Shown here piece by piece: positions 1-9,486 of a DNA stretch of 64,000 nucleotides. The notes below the pieces were generated by a model that was not told where the DNA came from, did not search any database, and worked only from the letters and a program-made list of their open reading frames with translations. The DNA comes from S015-6 sp964479535 (GTDB lineage Bacteria > Desulfobacterota > DSWW01): positions 124,001 to 188,000 of the forward strand of contig CAYZMM010000001.1 of assembly GCA_964479535.1 (NCBI GenBank), written 5' to 3'. Position 1 is the first letter of the stretch; every line of letters begins with the position of its first letter. The position numbers and the translations under genes were made by a program.

Positions 1-987
1 ATGCCAGAGGTATCGATTGTAGTTCGGGAGCCGGCGTCTGCTTCCCAAGTGACCGGTTACCCCCCTGCGCCCGCCGAGGCGCTGTACGTACTCGGTCGTC
101 TCGAGCAGTATGGCGTCCGCCCCGTCACCGTACCCGGCCACGAGGATCGTCTCACCGGGCCGGGCCTTTTCGAGGGCGCCGGCAAGCATCAGGGGAAGGT
201 GAGCCGCCCCTGCAACACCGACGTCTTCCATGAGGGAATCCGCGATCTGCGTCGCCTCTCCGACGCCGAGACGGCCCGCGATCTGCCGGTGGCTTCTTGT
301 ATCGGGGGCGTACAGCACCGCTCGATCCAGGTCCCGTGCCATGAGCCCGGACTTGTCCAGGAGTCGATGGACGGCGGTCCTCGTCATGTCCAGAAAGCCG
401 CGGCTCTTGACCCAGCGGTCCTCCCAGCCGTGAACGAACGAATCCTCCTCGGTGCGCCATGTGTCCATCATCTCGTTCGCCACAGAGACGAAGGAACCCC
501 ACATTGCGGCAGATCGTCCCTTTCCGATGAGAAAGGCGGCCGCACCGTCACCGAGCCCGGGTTCCTGAGGCGCCCCCGGATGGGCGGTCCGCGTGTCCGA
601 AAAGGCCACGAGGATACGGGAGGCACGCCCGCTCTCCGTGTACGCGTCGGCCAGTTCCAGGGCGGTCGTACCGGCCCGCAGGCAATGAGAGAAATCCGCT
701 GTCAGGATGTCGGAACGAAGGCCCAGGACCGAGGCGATCAGGCTGGCACCCTGCTTCTCCCGGTAGGGGGAGGTGGTGGAAACGAAGAAGAGGCCGTCGA
801 TCTCGGAGCGGTCCCAGCCGTGAAGACAGTCCCGCGCCGCCTCCACCGCGAGGGTGAGGCTGTCTTCGTCGTGATTTGCCACCGCCTTCTCGCCCCGGGG
901 TGCTCTGCCTGCCCAGGCTTCGCCTATATCGCTCCTGGGCAATCGGAAAAGGGGGATGTAGGCGCCGTACCGGAGGATACCCGCCAT
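1..987 (-). CDS. HMG-CoA synthase / KAS III-like thiolase-fold enzyme (3' end cut off)
   Basis: 329 codons are readable without a stop from the ATG at 987 to the window edge, so the C-terminus is missing. An AAAGGAG ribosome site lies just upstream of the ATG. The start reads MAGILRYGAYIPLFRL, typical of archaeal-type HMG-CoA synthase and KAS III relatives. The probable nucleophile is the Cys of DFSHCLRAGT (about residue 102), and GDGAAAFLIG is the usual thiolase-fold glycine-rich segment. The family condenses or cleaves acyl-CoA thioesters; homologues often pair with a DUF35 zinc-ribbon protein or carry one as a C-terminal domain, which cannot be checked here. Substrate is unknown. A plus-strand frame of 347 codons over the same DNA is a shadow. 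Confidence 0.82.
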   Translation of the reverse strand, partial: MAGILRYGAYIPLFRLPRSDIGEAWAGRAPRGEKAVANHDEDSLTLAVEAARDCLHGWDRSEIDGLFFVSTTSPYREKQGASLIASVLGLRSDILTADFSHCLRAGTTALELADAYTESGRASRILVAFSDTRTAHPGAPQEPGLGDGAAAFLIGKGRSAAMWGSFVSVANEMMDTWRTEEDSFVHGWEDRWVKSRGFLDMTRTAVHRLLDKSGLMARDLDRAVLYAPDTRSHRQIAGRLGVGEATQIADSLMEDVGVAGAAHLPLMLAGALEKARPGETILVAGYGDGADAILLETTEYVQRLGGRRGVTGHLGSRRRLPNYNRYLWH

Positions 988-1074
988 GGAGGCTCCTTTG
1001 TGGGTCGGAACGGCCCATCTATAGCACAAACGAAAAAGGGGTGACAATGGCGGGAAAGGTCAAAGGTCAAAGGA

Positions 1075-1767
1075 TCAAGGATTCGGGATCCGTATGTTCT
1101 CGACGGACCAGGATTCCACGTCAAAGATCGCGCATTCCCTCTCGAGGACCGAGCCGGCGACGATGATGTAGCGCTCGTGAGGGTCCAGGGCGATCGGCTG
1201 CGCTGCCGGAACGCTCTCGCGGGAGACCTTGTCGCCGGCCAGACGGAAGAGAACGGATCGGTGGGAATGGCCGCAGAACAGGATGCGGTGGGTGGTGAGT
1301 CGGAAGACCTCCTCGGCTCTCTTCGAAGAGCCGATGTCGATCGGTTCGTAGAAGGAGCGGAGATGGTCGAAGGGCAGGGAATGAGCGAAGCAGACCCCGT
1401 CCCATACGATTCTCATGGGCAGCCCTTCGAGAAAGGCGGCGAGATGAACGTAGCGGTCTCTGCTCTCAGGGGGCTGGCACCGAAGGAGGTTCTCCAGCAT
1501 GAAGTCGTTGTTCCCCTTCACGACGAGCATCCGATGCCTGCGAAGAAGTCGAACGGAGTCCTCGAGGAGATCCAGCCGGAGGGAGTCGCAGATGTCTCCC
1601 AGGTGTACGAGGGACTCCGCGCCTCTCTGCTCCAGCATGCTGACCGCCCTTGCCAGGGCCTCCAGTTGATCGTGACTGTCCGCTACCAGACCGATGCGTT
1701 TCGGGAGTGGTTTTTTGTATTTCACTTTGTTTCCTGTTCTGGCCTTCTCTTCTTGCCCTGCGCTCAT
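1075..1767 (-). CDS. Calcineurin-like metallophosphoesterase (YfcE/MJ0936 type)
   Basis: A 230-aa protein with the binuclear metal site motifs in order: VADSHDQ (D-x-H), HLGDICD (GD), KGNNDFM (GNxD) and CGHSHRS (GHxH). The family hydrolyses phosphodiesters or phosphomonoesters in the cytosol; the substrate is not predictable. The frame is open upstream to 2034, but that part is low-complexity and overlaps the divergent peptidase gene. I chose the ATG at 1767. A GTG at 1725, preceded by AGGAAAC, is an equally reasonable start and would give 216 aa beginning VKYKKPLPKRIGLVADSH. It is divergent from the M42 peptidase gene at 1877. Confidence 0.85.
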   Translation of the reverse strand: MSAGQEEKARTGNKVKYKKPLPKRIGLVADSHDQLEALARAVSMLEQRGAESLVHLGDICDSLRLDLLEDSVRLLRRHRMLVVKGNNDFMLENLLRCQPPESRDRYVHLAAFLEGLPMRIVWDGVCFAHSLPFDHLRSFYEPIDIGSSKRAEEVFRLTTHRILFCGHSHRSVLFRLAGDKVSRESVPAAQPIALDPHERYIIVAGSVLERECAIFDVESWSVENIRIPNP

Positions 1768-1807
1768 TATACGACCCCCGGCGCCGTTCTCAAAGCGGCC
1801 GTGCGTC

Positions 1808-1835
1808 TTGATTTCTCGATGAGGACTTGTATGCT
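1808..1835 (+). promoter_or_regulatory. Candidate sigma-70 promoter for the M42 peptidase
   Basis: TTGATT (1808-1813), a 16-bp spacer and TATGCT (1830-1835) sit about 40 bp upstream of the GAGGGG ribosome site and ATG at 1877. The match to consensus is only moderate. Confidence 0.35.
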
Positions 1836-1876
1836 TGACACAGAGAGGCGCAACCCTAAATCGAGGGGCCCATCCG

Positions 1877-2950
1877 ATGGAGAAGACATCTCTCCGTTTT
1901 CTGGAGGAACTCACCGATGCGCCCAGTCCTTCCGGTTTCGAGACGGAGGTGCAGGAGGTCGTCCGGCGACGCATGCTCGTCTTTACGAAGGACGTGGAGA
2001 CGGATGTGCACGGCAATGTAATCGGGAGGATCAACCCCGGCGCTCCGTTCCGCCTGATGCTGGCCGGGCATTGCGATGAAATCGGATTCCTGGTTCAGTA
2101 CGTATCGGACGAAGGGTTTCTCTACGTCCAGCCCGTGGGAGGCGTCGACCTCGCCATCATGCCCGGGCGAAGGGTCCTGGTGCACACGAAGTCGGAACGG
2201 ATCCTGGGGGTCGTGGGCAGGAAGCCGATTCACCTGATGACACAGGAAGAGAGAAAGAAGGTGCCGAAGGCCCACGAACTGTGGGTGGACATCGGAGCGA
2301 AGGACGGGAAGGATGCGAAGAAGCGGGGGGTCGGTGTCGGGGACAGGGTGACCGTTGCAGAGGGACTGGCAAGGCTCGGCAAGGACATCGCCGTGAGCCG
2401 CGCTTTTGACGACAAGATCGGCGCCTTCATCGTTACGGAGGCCCTTGGCCGTCTGAGCAGAAGGAAGGGGCGCAAGGATGTGGAGGTGGCCGCCGTCTCC
2501 ACGGTCCAGGAAGAAATCGGCCTCCGCGGAGCGCGAACGAGCGCCTTTGGAATCGAGCCCCATGTGGGTGTGGCGGTCGACGTAGGTTTCGCCTCGGACC
2601 ATCCCGGCACCGACAAGAAGATCGTGGGCGACGTCAAGCTCGGAGGGGGGCCGATTCTTCACAAGGGACCCAACATCAACCCGACGGTGGGGCGCTTGCT
2701 GGCCGAGGCGGCGGAGAGGAGGAAGATTCCCTACCAGACGAAAGCGGAGGCGCGTGCCACCGGGACGGATGCGAACGTAATCCAGATCACCCGTGCCGGT
2801 GTGGCGGCAGGCCTGGTCGGCGTGCCGAACCGTTACATGCACACGCCCGTCGAGATGATCTCCCTGAAAGACGTGGAGCATTGCATCCGACTGCTGGTCG
2901 CCTTCTCGGCCGCTCTGAAACCGGGAATGGATTTCACTCCCCGGCCCTGA
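1877..2950 (+). CDS. M42-family (glutamyl aminopeptidase / endoglucanase-type) metallopeptidase
   Basis: 357 aa from the ATG at 1877, preceded by GAGGGG. A TTG at 1835 in the same frame has no ribosome site. Metal and catalytic residues of M42 aminopeptidases are visible: AGHCDEIG (His65, Asp67), AFDDKIG (bridging Asp), VQEEIGLRG (general-base Glu and metal Glu), VDVGFASDHP (Asp) and YMHTPVEM (C-terminal His). Members form large dodecameric cytosolic aminopeptidases that trim peptides. The stop at 2948-2950 is only 3 bp from the stop of the convergent acyl-CoA ligase gene. Confidence 0.92.
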   Translation: MEKTSLRFLEELTDAPSPSGFETEVQEVVRRRMLVFTKDVETDVHGNVIGRINPGAPFRLMLAGHCDEIGFLVQYVSDEGFLYVQPVGGVDLAIMPGRRVLVHTKSERILGVVGRKPIHLMTQEERKKVPKAHELWVDIGAKDGKDAKKRGVGVGDRVTVAEGLARLGKDIAVSRAFDDKIGAFIVTEALGRLSRRKGRKDVEVAAVSTVQEEIGLRGARTSAFGIEPHVGVAVDVGFASDHPGTDKKIVGDVKLGGGPILHKGPNINPTVGRLLAEAAERRKIPYQTKAEARATGTDANVIQITRAGVAAGLVGVPNRYMHTPVEMISLKDVEHCIRLLVAFSAALKPGMDFTPRP

Positions 2951-2953
2951 CCT

Positions 2954-4480
2954 TCAACCTTTGTCCTTCAACCTTTCTTTGACCACCTTACCCATGGGAT
3001 TCCGGGGCAGGTCTTCGAGGAAACGAATTGCGCGGGGGCATTTGTAGGACGTGAGAGACCCCTTGCAGAAGGCGATCAACTCTTCCCCCGAAGGGCTTGC
3101 GGTTCCGTGCAGGACCACGGCGGCGCGGACCTGCTCGCCCAGGTCCGGATCGGGAACGCCGTAGACGGCCGCCTCGCTCACCGCAGGATGCCCCTCCAGC
3201 ACGCTCTCCACCTCCTTCGGGTAGACATTGAAGCCGCCGGTGATCACGATCTCCTTTCTTCTGGACACCAGCGAAACGTAACCGTCTTCGTCCTGCCGCG
3301 CCATGTCTCCGCTCCGGAGCCACCCGTCCGCTGTGAAGGCCTCGGCCGTTGCATCGGCCCGGCCCCAGTATCCCTTGCACACACTTCCGCTCCGGATGAG
3401 AAGTTCGCCCGGTTGTCCAGGGGCGACTTCGTCGTCCGTGGCCGGATCCACGATCCGAACGGATACGCCGGGAAGGGGAAGACCGACCGATCCCGGCTTC
3501 CTTTTGCCCCGGAGAGGATTGGACAGGACCATGCCCGCCTCGGTCATTCCGTATCGCTCGAGAAGGGTGTGGCCGAACCGTTCCCGAAAGGCATGAAAGG
3601 TCTCGACCGCTAGCGGGGCGGATCCTGAAACGAAGAGACGCACGTGGTCCAGAGGAAGAGGAGTCGGATTCTCGAGGCATAGGAGACGCCGATACATGGT
3701 CGGCACCCCCATGAACAGGGTGGGCCGGTCCCGAACGAGTCGGTCCAGGACATCCTCAGGGTCGAACCCGGGCACCAGCACGGTTCCGGCCCCGGCATAC
3801 AAGGCTCCCTGGAGGGCCACGAGCAGCCCGTGCACATGGAAAAGGGGTAGGGCGTGCAGCAGTACGTCGCGGGGCCTCCAGCCCCATGCCTGGTGCAGGG
3901 AGGCCGCCATGGCGGCCAGGTTTCCGTGCGTGATCATGGCTCCCTTCGGCCTGCCGGTGGTGCCGGATGTGTAGCAGAGCAGGGCGACTTCGTCCCGGGG
4001 TCTGCGGAGATCCGCACGGACGGGAGGCGAGTCTGCCGAGAGGGACCGAAGGGACTTGCCGGACGCCTGCTGCCGAAAACCCGCATCTTTCGAACGGATC
4101 AGAACCCGCCAGGGGCCGTACCCGGCAGATGCCGGGCCGCCTTGACGGAGGAAGAGCCGCGCCCCGGCGTCGTCCAGGAAATAGGAGGTTTCCTGTTCTG
4201 TGTAGCGCGGATTGAGAGGAACGAGGGTCGTGCCGCAGAACAGGCCGGCAAGGAAGCAGAGCACGGAATCGAAGGTCGGCGGCATGTGTGCGGCGATACG
4301 GTCCCCCGGGCGGAGACCGAGGCTTCGAAACCATCCCGCGGCGCGCAGGGCTCCGTCCAGGATCTCTCCGAAACGGTAGTCTCTGCCCGGAAGAACGAGT
4401 CCTGTCCGCTCCCGTTCCGCTTCGAAGACCCGGAGCAGGAGCTCCGGAAGGGTCGCCGGCATGTCGAGGGGGGCGCTCAC
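2954..4480 (-). CDS. AMP-binding acyl-CoA synthetase
   Basis: 508 aa of the ANL superfamily, activating a carboxylic acid as acyl-AMP and then acyl-CoA. Motifs: LLCYTSGTTGRPKG (A3 P-loop, residues about 167-180), ERYGMTEAGM (A5), the DGWLRSGD segment (A7), RRKEIVITGGFNVYPKEVE (A8 hinge) and NPMGKVVKERL near the C-terminus with the A10 catalytic Lys. Size and motifs resemble malonyl-CoA synthetase (MatB-like) or medium-chain ligases; specificity cannot be read from sequence. The start is GTG at 4480 with GGAAGGATG upstream; an ATG six codons further in is possible. Probably monocistronic. Confidence 0.9.
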   Translation of the reverse strand: MSAPLDMPATLPELLLRVFEAERERTGLVLPGRDYRFGEILDGALRAAGWFRSLGLRPGDRIAAHMPPTFDSVLCFLAGLFCGTTLVPLNPRYTEQETSYFLDDAGARLFLRQGGPASAGYGPWRVLIRSKDAGFRQQASGKSLRSLSADSPPVRADLRRPRDEVALLCYTSGTTGRPKGAMITHGNLAAMAASLHQAWGWRPRDVLLHALPLFHVHGLLVALQGALYAGAGTVLVPGFDPEDVLDRLVRDRPTLFMGVPTMYRRLLCLENPTPLPLDHVRLFVSGSAPLAVETFHAFRERFGHTLLERYGMTEAGMVLSNPLRGKRKPGSVGLPLPGVSVRIVDPATDDEVAPGQPGELLIRSGSVCKGYWGRADATAEAFTADGWLRSGDMARQDEDGYVSLVSRRKEIVITGGFNVYPKEVESVLEGHPAVSEAAVYGVPDPDLGEQVRAAVVLHGTASPSGEELIAFCKGSLTSYKCPRAIRFLEDLPRNPMGKVVKERLKDKG

Positions 4481-4727
4481 GAGTCCATCCTTCCGTGTCA
4501 GGGACCGGGAACCCGCAGAAGAGGGACATCCTTTCGGGGCCCTCGATCGGAAAAGAATACGTTTCCTTGGATCTTCAACGCAACGATATGAATCTATGCA
4601 AATGGCGCTTCCCCATCAATGGCGAGGGCAAGGTCGCATCTGGGGAGCCGAAGGGATGCACCTCCACGTCGTGTGAAGGTTCTATCAAGTCAGGTTTTCG
4701 TTGTCTGAGAACGAACGCATGAACCGT

Positions 4728-5417
4728 CTAGACGTTCCCGAGGGTACTCCTGAATCGCTCGACCGGCCAACCCCTGCTTCGAGCGACTCGCTCGAGGGCC
4801 CCGTCCGGATTGACCGGTCTCGGGTACCCCACAGCCTCGAGGGCCGGCAGATCCCGAATGCTGTCTGTGTAGAAGTAGCTGTCCTCGAGGCTTGCCCGCT
4901 GCGACCTGCAAAACTCGATCGCCCAGTACAGTTTCCCTTTCCCGTAACAAACCGGCTTGCACAGTCTTCCGGTGAAGCGGCCGTTACGCACTTCCGGGCG
5001 GGTGCAGAGAAGATGATGGATGCCCAGGAAGCGAGCGGTCGGTTCAGCGATGTACGGCGTTGCCGCCGTGAGCAGAGCGACGATGTGACCCTCTTCCTGG
5101 TGTCGCCGGACCCGGGCAACCGCTTCCGTGTAGAAGTGTTGTTTGACGGTGTCCCGGAAAAGTTGCTGACAGAAGGAGATCATCTCCTCCTCCGAGTGCC
5201 CCCTGTACCAGGAGGCGGCCCTGTCCATCAGTCTCTCGGGGCGGACCAGGTGAAGCCCGTAGAGAGCGGAGGTGAGGAGGAGCTTCGTCAAGGTCCAGTT
5301 GCTCATGCGTCCCCGTTTTTTTTGACTCCGGATGTAAAGTTCTCCCGAGCTCCTTCCGATCAGGGTTCGGTCCAAGTCGAAAAAGGCCACCCTAGCTGGA
5401 TGAAACGCTGCCACCAT
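4728..5417 (-). CDS. HAD-IB family phosphatase (SerB/CicA-like)
   Basis: 229 aa from the ATG at 5417, which has GGGAGG about 8 nt upstream; the frame opens at a GTG at 5441. HAD motifs: I, FFDLDRTLIG (nucleophile Asp14 and acid/base Asp16); II, LLTAAT; III, KPVCYGKGK (Lys); IV, YTDSIRDLP (metal Asp). The alpha-helical cap insert after motif I places it in subfamily IB, whose members hydrolyse small phosphomonoesters such as phosphoserine or lysophosphatidic acid. The substrate is unknown. It ends 247 bp from the acyl-CoA ligase start, with no clear functional link. Confidence 0.85.
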   Translation of the reverse strand: MVAAFHPARVAFFDLDRTLIGRSSGELYIRSQKKRGRMSNWTLTKLLLTSALYGLHLVRPERLMDRAASWYRGHSEEEMISFCQQLFRDTVKQHFYTEAVARVRRHQEEGHIVALLTAATPYIAEPTARFLGIHHLLCTRPEVRNGRFTGRLCKPVCYGKGKLYWAIEFCRSQRASLEDSYFYTDSIRDLPALEAVGYPRPVNPDGALERVARSRGWPVERFRSTLGNV

Positions 5418-5703
5418 GCAACCATGCCTCCCCGGTCTCACGTGTCGTTGGTTCCGGCCAGCAACCGGTTACGAGAGTGTATCAAGTCCCGAGGCCATTT
5501 GGGAGCCTGGGGTCGAACTTGCTCGAGAGAGGTGCGTCAACGGAAGGTGACCGAGGAAAAAAGAACGGGGATATGTTCGGGTTGGTCTTCTCCTCGATTC
5601 ACATGGTCGGGCCGGAAGGATTCCGCCGACCGCGGGTCGCCGGATCCGTTCCGGAACAGCAAAACGGGACCCAAAAAAAATCAGACTTTTTTATAGATTT
5701 CGC

Positions 5704-5731
5704 TTGACATAGGACCGTAGCTTGATATATT
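5704..5731 (+). promoter_or_regulatory. Sigma-70-type promoter
   Basis: TTGACA (5704-5709), a 16-bp spacer and TATATT (5726-5731). It would start transcription near 5738, giving a leader of about 415 nt before the exported-protein gene at 6155. Confidence 0.5.
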
Positions 5732-6031
5732 TAACCGAAATCTCAACGTTTTCCCTGTAACTTGTTGTGGGCTAAAAGGTAAATCGTGGTTCCAGACGGG
5801 TTGAGCATGGGGCGGCTGGGCCGTTGGCGAGAAAACGATTGTGTCAAGAACGACAAGAATTTGTATGTTTTCACGCAGACGGCAGCCGGAGAAGTCGTCA
5901 GAGCCCGAAAGAGTTCCCCCCTTTTGAGCGTTCCTTTTGGTGAAATGCTGTTTTTCTTGATACACAGAGACGGTTGCTGAGAAAAGGGGGTGGTAAGGCG
6001 ATTCGATACGAGAGATGGTACCAGTTTGGGC

Positions 6032-6060
6032 TTGACATTGCTATAAGGTTGTTGTAGATA
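6032..6060 (+). promoter_or_regulatory. Second candidate promoter for the exported-protein operon
   Basis: TTGACA (6032-6037), a 17-bp spacer and a weaker -10 TAGATA (6055-6060). The transcript would have a leader of roughly 90 nt and the strong AAGGAGGAGG ribosome site at about 6138-6147. Confidence 0.45.
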
Positions 6061-6154
6061 CGCCACAGCGCCATCGTTTGAACCTGAATATATAGTAGAC
6101 GTAATTTCAAGCGGATTGACTAAAACGAAAACGTAACAAGGAGGAGGCCTCACG

Positions 6155-9100
6155 ATGATGCGATCGCCCACGAACAGGAAGGGGAAGAAACTAGAATATT
6201 CGGCCCCGGTCGCGGCAATGTTCCTGATCGCCGCAGTTTTGGGAATGCAATTCGGATGCACGGACACCGCAACCGGCCCGACGAATGCTGCGGAGGAGAC
6301 GGGCATCACCAAAGACGTCTATGGCGCCATTTCCGGGGTGGTTCACGACCTGTACACGAACCAGCCCCTGAGGGGGGTCAGTGTCCAGCTGCAGGGCATC
6401 AAGAGGATGTACTCTGCCTCGACGAACATCAACGGCCATTTCCGGATCAACAACGTGTACCTCGGAACCGTGACGGGCGTCAGCGGGGGCGCGGGCTCGG
6501 GCTTTGCGGACAACAATGAGCCTCAGCGCGTGGAGTTCGACTTCCCGCTGTTCTTCCAGACGAACAACTACGCCCCCTGGAAAGAGCGCGTTGCCCTGGA
6601 CTACGAGTACATCGTGGACAACGGCACGATCGTCATCCCCTCCGGCACCTTCTTCGAAGTGGGCCGAACCGGTATGATGCCGTACGTACAGAGCTTCAGC
6701 GGTACGGTGTATGCCGGGCCCGGTCGTACCCCGGCGAGTGGCGTTACGGTCATGCTCGATCACGTGGACTTCCCCTCCAGCAGGTCCGATTGGCCGGACT
6801 GCAACGGCAACTGCCCGGACTGTGACGACAACGACTGCGAGAGCTACGAAGACTACGTGGAGCTCGTGAACTCCTTCGCGGTCACGGACGCCAGCGGAGT
6901 CTTCACCTTTGAACTGGAAGATCGCGTGGTGGCTTACGACGACTACGAATTGATCGTGTATCCCTACGACGTGCCTGTCTTCGATTCTCCGCCCGGATGC
7001 GTCTCCTCCTGCGAAGGGTCGGAAGACCCGGAGTGCGTGGAGTGCGAGTGCTTCGCCTGTGTGGGGGACGGGGTTTACGAATTCGACAGCATGAGCATGG
7101 ATTTGAATCTGGAGCCGCAGCCCGGAAACGGTTTCGATCTGATGGGCTACGAGCTGGACGCGAACGGGAATCCGATCGTCACGCAGAGGCAAGTCTTCGC
7201 GGCCAACCTGAAGCACGGCTCGAACAGTGTGAGGGTGATCTACTGCTCCCTCTCGAATGTCGGGGCCGGCATCATTCCGGCCAACTACAACGACTTCGTG
7301 GTCAACGTGACCTTCAACTATCCGGTGCAGCCCATCTTCCGGCTCTACAAGGACCAGTACTACCCCGTCGCCATAAGAGTGGAGGCGGTGACCCCCTTCT
7401 CCTTCGACATCACGCCCATCGAACGGCTCAACGTGGCGGGCAATACCTGGCGTTTCGAGGTCGTCACTGCTGAGGACGCCACCGGAGACTTGGGCTTCGC
7501 GGACTGCAGGGACGACAGCAACCTGGGCGCAAGCGGCGACTGCTACTGGGACTTCAATGTGGCGGGCTTCGTGCCTCCGACCGGGCCCATCGCCCCGGTC
7601 ATCGACGTCAACACCGGCGGTCCCCAGCCCTTCGACATGGCGGTTCCGGACCGCAGGGCCATCTACCGCCTCTACAAGAGCTTCGGCCCGACCAGTCCCG
7701 GCTCGGTCCTGAGCGTCATGGAGTCGAGCGCGGACCTGTTCCCCTGGATCAACCTGGCCTGGCCGCGTCCGTTGTCGCCAGTCGGCGTCGACATGTACGG
7801 GAACAGCTACTACGCCTATGTCCGAGACGCGGGCATGAACACGGCGTGGGTCCAGCACGAGATCGGCAACGTCTTCGACGACGGCCAGGAGGTGGAAGGC
7901 TCCATTTACCTCCCCTCCAACTTCCGCCAGCCCGCCGGGGGCGACAACAATTACCTTGGCGACGGCAACCAGATCTGGGTCACCATCCTCCCGGTCAACG
8001 AGGACGGGGCCATCGATTCCAGCTTGCTGGAAGCGATCCTGCCGGGCAGTTACCTCGTGCTCCAGGATGCATGGGGCCCCATGATCGTCGGCGACAACCG
8101 GCAGATCTACGGCTTCTCCAACGGCACGGTGTCGGCCAACGGTGGAACCTACTACGACGAGCGGGCGAACATTGCGCTGCACGAGGTTCTGGACGGAACC
8201 GTTCCTCCGACGGCCACAACCCCCAGCACCAATTTCAGCGTGGCCGGTGTCTACATGGATGAGAAGCACATCTTCGTCACGGCCGAGTTCGATCCCGCGG
8301 TGACAACGAGTCTGGTGGCGCCCGCCTCTGAAGGGGACATCGTCCTCTTCGTGGACAGCGTGGCCGGCTTCTACCCGCGAGACAACATCGCGCTCTACCA
8401 GGATGCGCTGCTTTCCGTGAAGACGGAAGGCTCCGGCGGGCCCTTCGGGACCCTGTCCGTAGTCGGGTATGACCAGACGCTCAACGTCCTGATTCTGAGC
8501 AGGCCGCTGAGTGCGGACCACGCGGCGGGCGAAGTGGTCGCCATGCTCGGCCCGATGCAGCAGGGCGTGAGCGAGTGGGAGCGCGAGCTGCAGGATTCAA
8601 CTCAGTACACCGCGCAGTTCATTGCGGTTGCACCGGACGCCTTGGGCAACCTGCCGTCCGGCGGCAGCCTTCTCATCATCAACGAGCAGGAGATCCAGCC
8701 GGTATCCTCGACAGGGCTGCCCGTTACCATGGGCGGAACCCTTCTTGCGTCCTATCCAGCCGGAACCAGTGCACGTTCGGCTGTGCCTGGATTCGGCGAC
8801 GCGGACGGCGCGTGCTGCGATGTGGACGACGTGGACACCGTCGCCAATACCCTGCTTCTCCTGGATGCTCCGGGAGGCTCGAACAGCATAACGGTTGAAG
8901 ACGGGACGGACATCGCCGTGGGCGACTGGCTCCGGGTCGGTGCCGACGACTACGTGAAGGTCGCTTCGGTCACCCCCGGCGCGGCTCAGGAAGCCACCAT
9001 CACCTTCGAGGCGGGCCAGACCCTGCACCTCAGCTATGCTGCACGGGTGACGGCGGTTCTGGAGCTGACCGTGGTAACGGACAGCATCACGCTTCTGGCC

Positions 9101-9475
9101 TACCCGCTCATCGAACTCACCGACAACCCTGGGATCGACGACCTCCTGCCCGGCTCCTCGATCACCATCCTGGATCCGAGCGTTCCGGAGAACGTCTACA
9201 GCACCACAGCTCTGTCAACATTCTACGATGCAGGCGGAGACAACAACTGGGTGGGTCTGGAGGACCTCGCGCCCATCGTGTGCGAACCTGCCTGCCAGGT
9301 CAGCAACCTTCCTCCCGGCTCCGACGTCCTCTCGGACAGCACGCGGACCGAGGACTCGATCCAGATCAACGTGACCGACACGAGTGGCAACACCAGTCTC
9401 GCCACCGACAAGGACGGAGATGGCCAGGCCGACTTCGACGAGCTCGAGCTCTGGTCTGGTGGAAGTGTGAAATAA
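6155..9475 (+). CDS. Giant exported protein with carboxypeptidase-regulatory-like domain, Cys/Asp-rich clusters and a C-terminal Ca-binding-type motif
   Basis: 1106 aa. The N-terminus has basic residues, a hydrophobic segment (about 17-34) and Cys35 followed by TDTATGPT, suggesting a lipoprotein, although the lipobox QFGC is imperfect. Residues about 57-110 (ISGVVHDLYTNQPLRGVSV) look like a carboxypeptidase-regulatory beta-sandwich, with a second such start at FSGTVYAGPGRTPASGVTV. Two Cys/acidic clusters follow (about 212-233 and 280-305). The C-terminus carries DKDGDGQADFDELE, the DxDGDG calcium-loop pattern. The ribosome site is AAGGAGGAGG; ATGs at 6155 and 6158 are both possible. It is followed 180 bp later by a second exported giant, so the two probably form one surface or extracellular system. 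Function unknown. Confidence 0.85.
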   Translation: MMRSPTNRKGKKLEYSAPVAAMFLIAAVLGMQFGCTDTATGPTNAAEETGITKDVYGAISGVVHDLYTNQPLRGVSVQLQGIKRMYSASTNINGHFRINNVYLGTVTGVSGGAGSGFADNNEPQRVEFDFPLFFQTNNYAPWKERVALDYEYIVDNGTIVIPSGTFFEVGRTGMMPYVQSFSGTVYAGPGRTPASGVTVMLDHVDFPSSRSDWPDCNGNCPDCDDNDCESYEDYVELVNSFAVTDASGVFTFELEDRVVAYDDYELIVYPYDVPVFDSPPGCVSSCEGSEDPECVECECFACVGDGVYEFDSMSMDLNLEPQPGNGFDLMGYELDANGNPIVTQRQVFAANLKHGSNSVRVIYCSLSNVGAGIIPANYNDFVVNVTFNYPVQPIFRLYKDQYYPVAIRVEAVTPFSFDITPIERLNVAGNTWRFEVVTAEDATGDLGFADCRDDSNLGASGDCYWDFNVAGFVPPTGPIAPVIDVNTGGPQPFDMAVPDRRAIYRLYKSFGPTSPGSVLSVMESSADLFPWINLAWPRPLSPVGVDMYGNSYYAYVRDAGMNTAWVQHEIGNVFDDGQEVEGSIYLPSNFRQPAGGDNNYLGDGNQIWVTILPVNEDGAIDSSLLEAILPGSYLVLQDAWGPMIVGDNRQIYGFSNGTVSANGGTYYDERANIALHEVLDGTVPPTATTPSTNFSVAGVYMDEKHIFVTAEFDPAVTTSLVAPASEGDIVLFVDSVAGFYPRDNIALYQDALLSVKTEGSGGPFGTLSVVGYDQTLNVLILSRPLSADHAAGEVVAMLGPMQQGVSEWERELQDSTQYTAQFIAVAPDALGNLPSGGSLLIINEQEIQPVSSTGLPVTMGGTLLASYPAGTSARSAVPGFGDADGACCDVDDVDTVANTLLLLDAPGGSNSITVEDGTDIAVGDWLRVGADDYVKVASVTPGAAQEATITFEAGQTLHLSYAARVTAVLELTVVTDSITLLAYPLIELTDNPGIDDLLPGSSITILDPSVPENVYSTTALSTFYDAGGDNNWVGLEDLAPIVCEPACQVSNLPPGSDVLSDSTRTEDSIQINVTDTSGNTSLATDKDGDGQADFDELELWSGGSVK

Positions 9476-9486
9476 GGCCTGAGGTT

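Larger units (their letters stand above)
5418..6154. other. 737-bp gene-free, AT-richer intergenic region
   Basis: No convincing gene lies here; the short frames have no ribosome sites or coding character. Base composition drops sharply from about 5670 to 6150 relative to neighbours. It holds two TTGACA-type promoters (5704 and 6032), an A/T tract at 5668-5694, and a 9-bp inverted repeat CCCCCTTTT / AAAAGGGGG (5917-5925 and 5982-5990) that could fold a leader RNA. I looked for a c-di-GMP (GEMM-type) riboswitch, common before exported proteins in this group, and did not find its conserved core. Confidence 0.6.

Noticed and set aside
1..1044. A 347-codon plus-strand open frame from base 1
   Set aside because: Antisense to the thiolase-fold gene that has a real ribosome site, the catalytic Cys segment and family motifs.
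5740..6150. c-di-GMP or similar riboswitch before the exported proteins
   Set aside because: I searched by eye for the conserved GEMM core and tetraloop receptor and found none; only a 9-bp inverted repeat is visible.
6191..8521. A 776-codon minus-strand open frame
   Set aside because: Antisense to the 1106-aa exported protein, whose signal sequence, domain patterns and ribosome site are clear.
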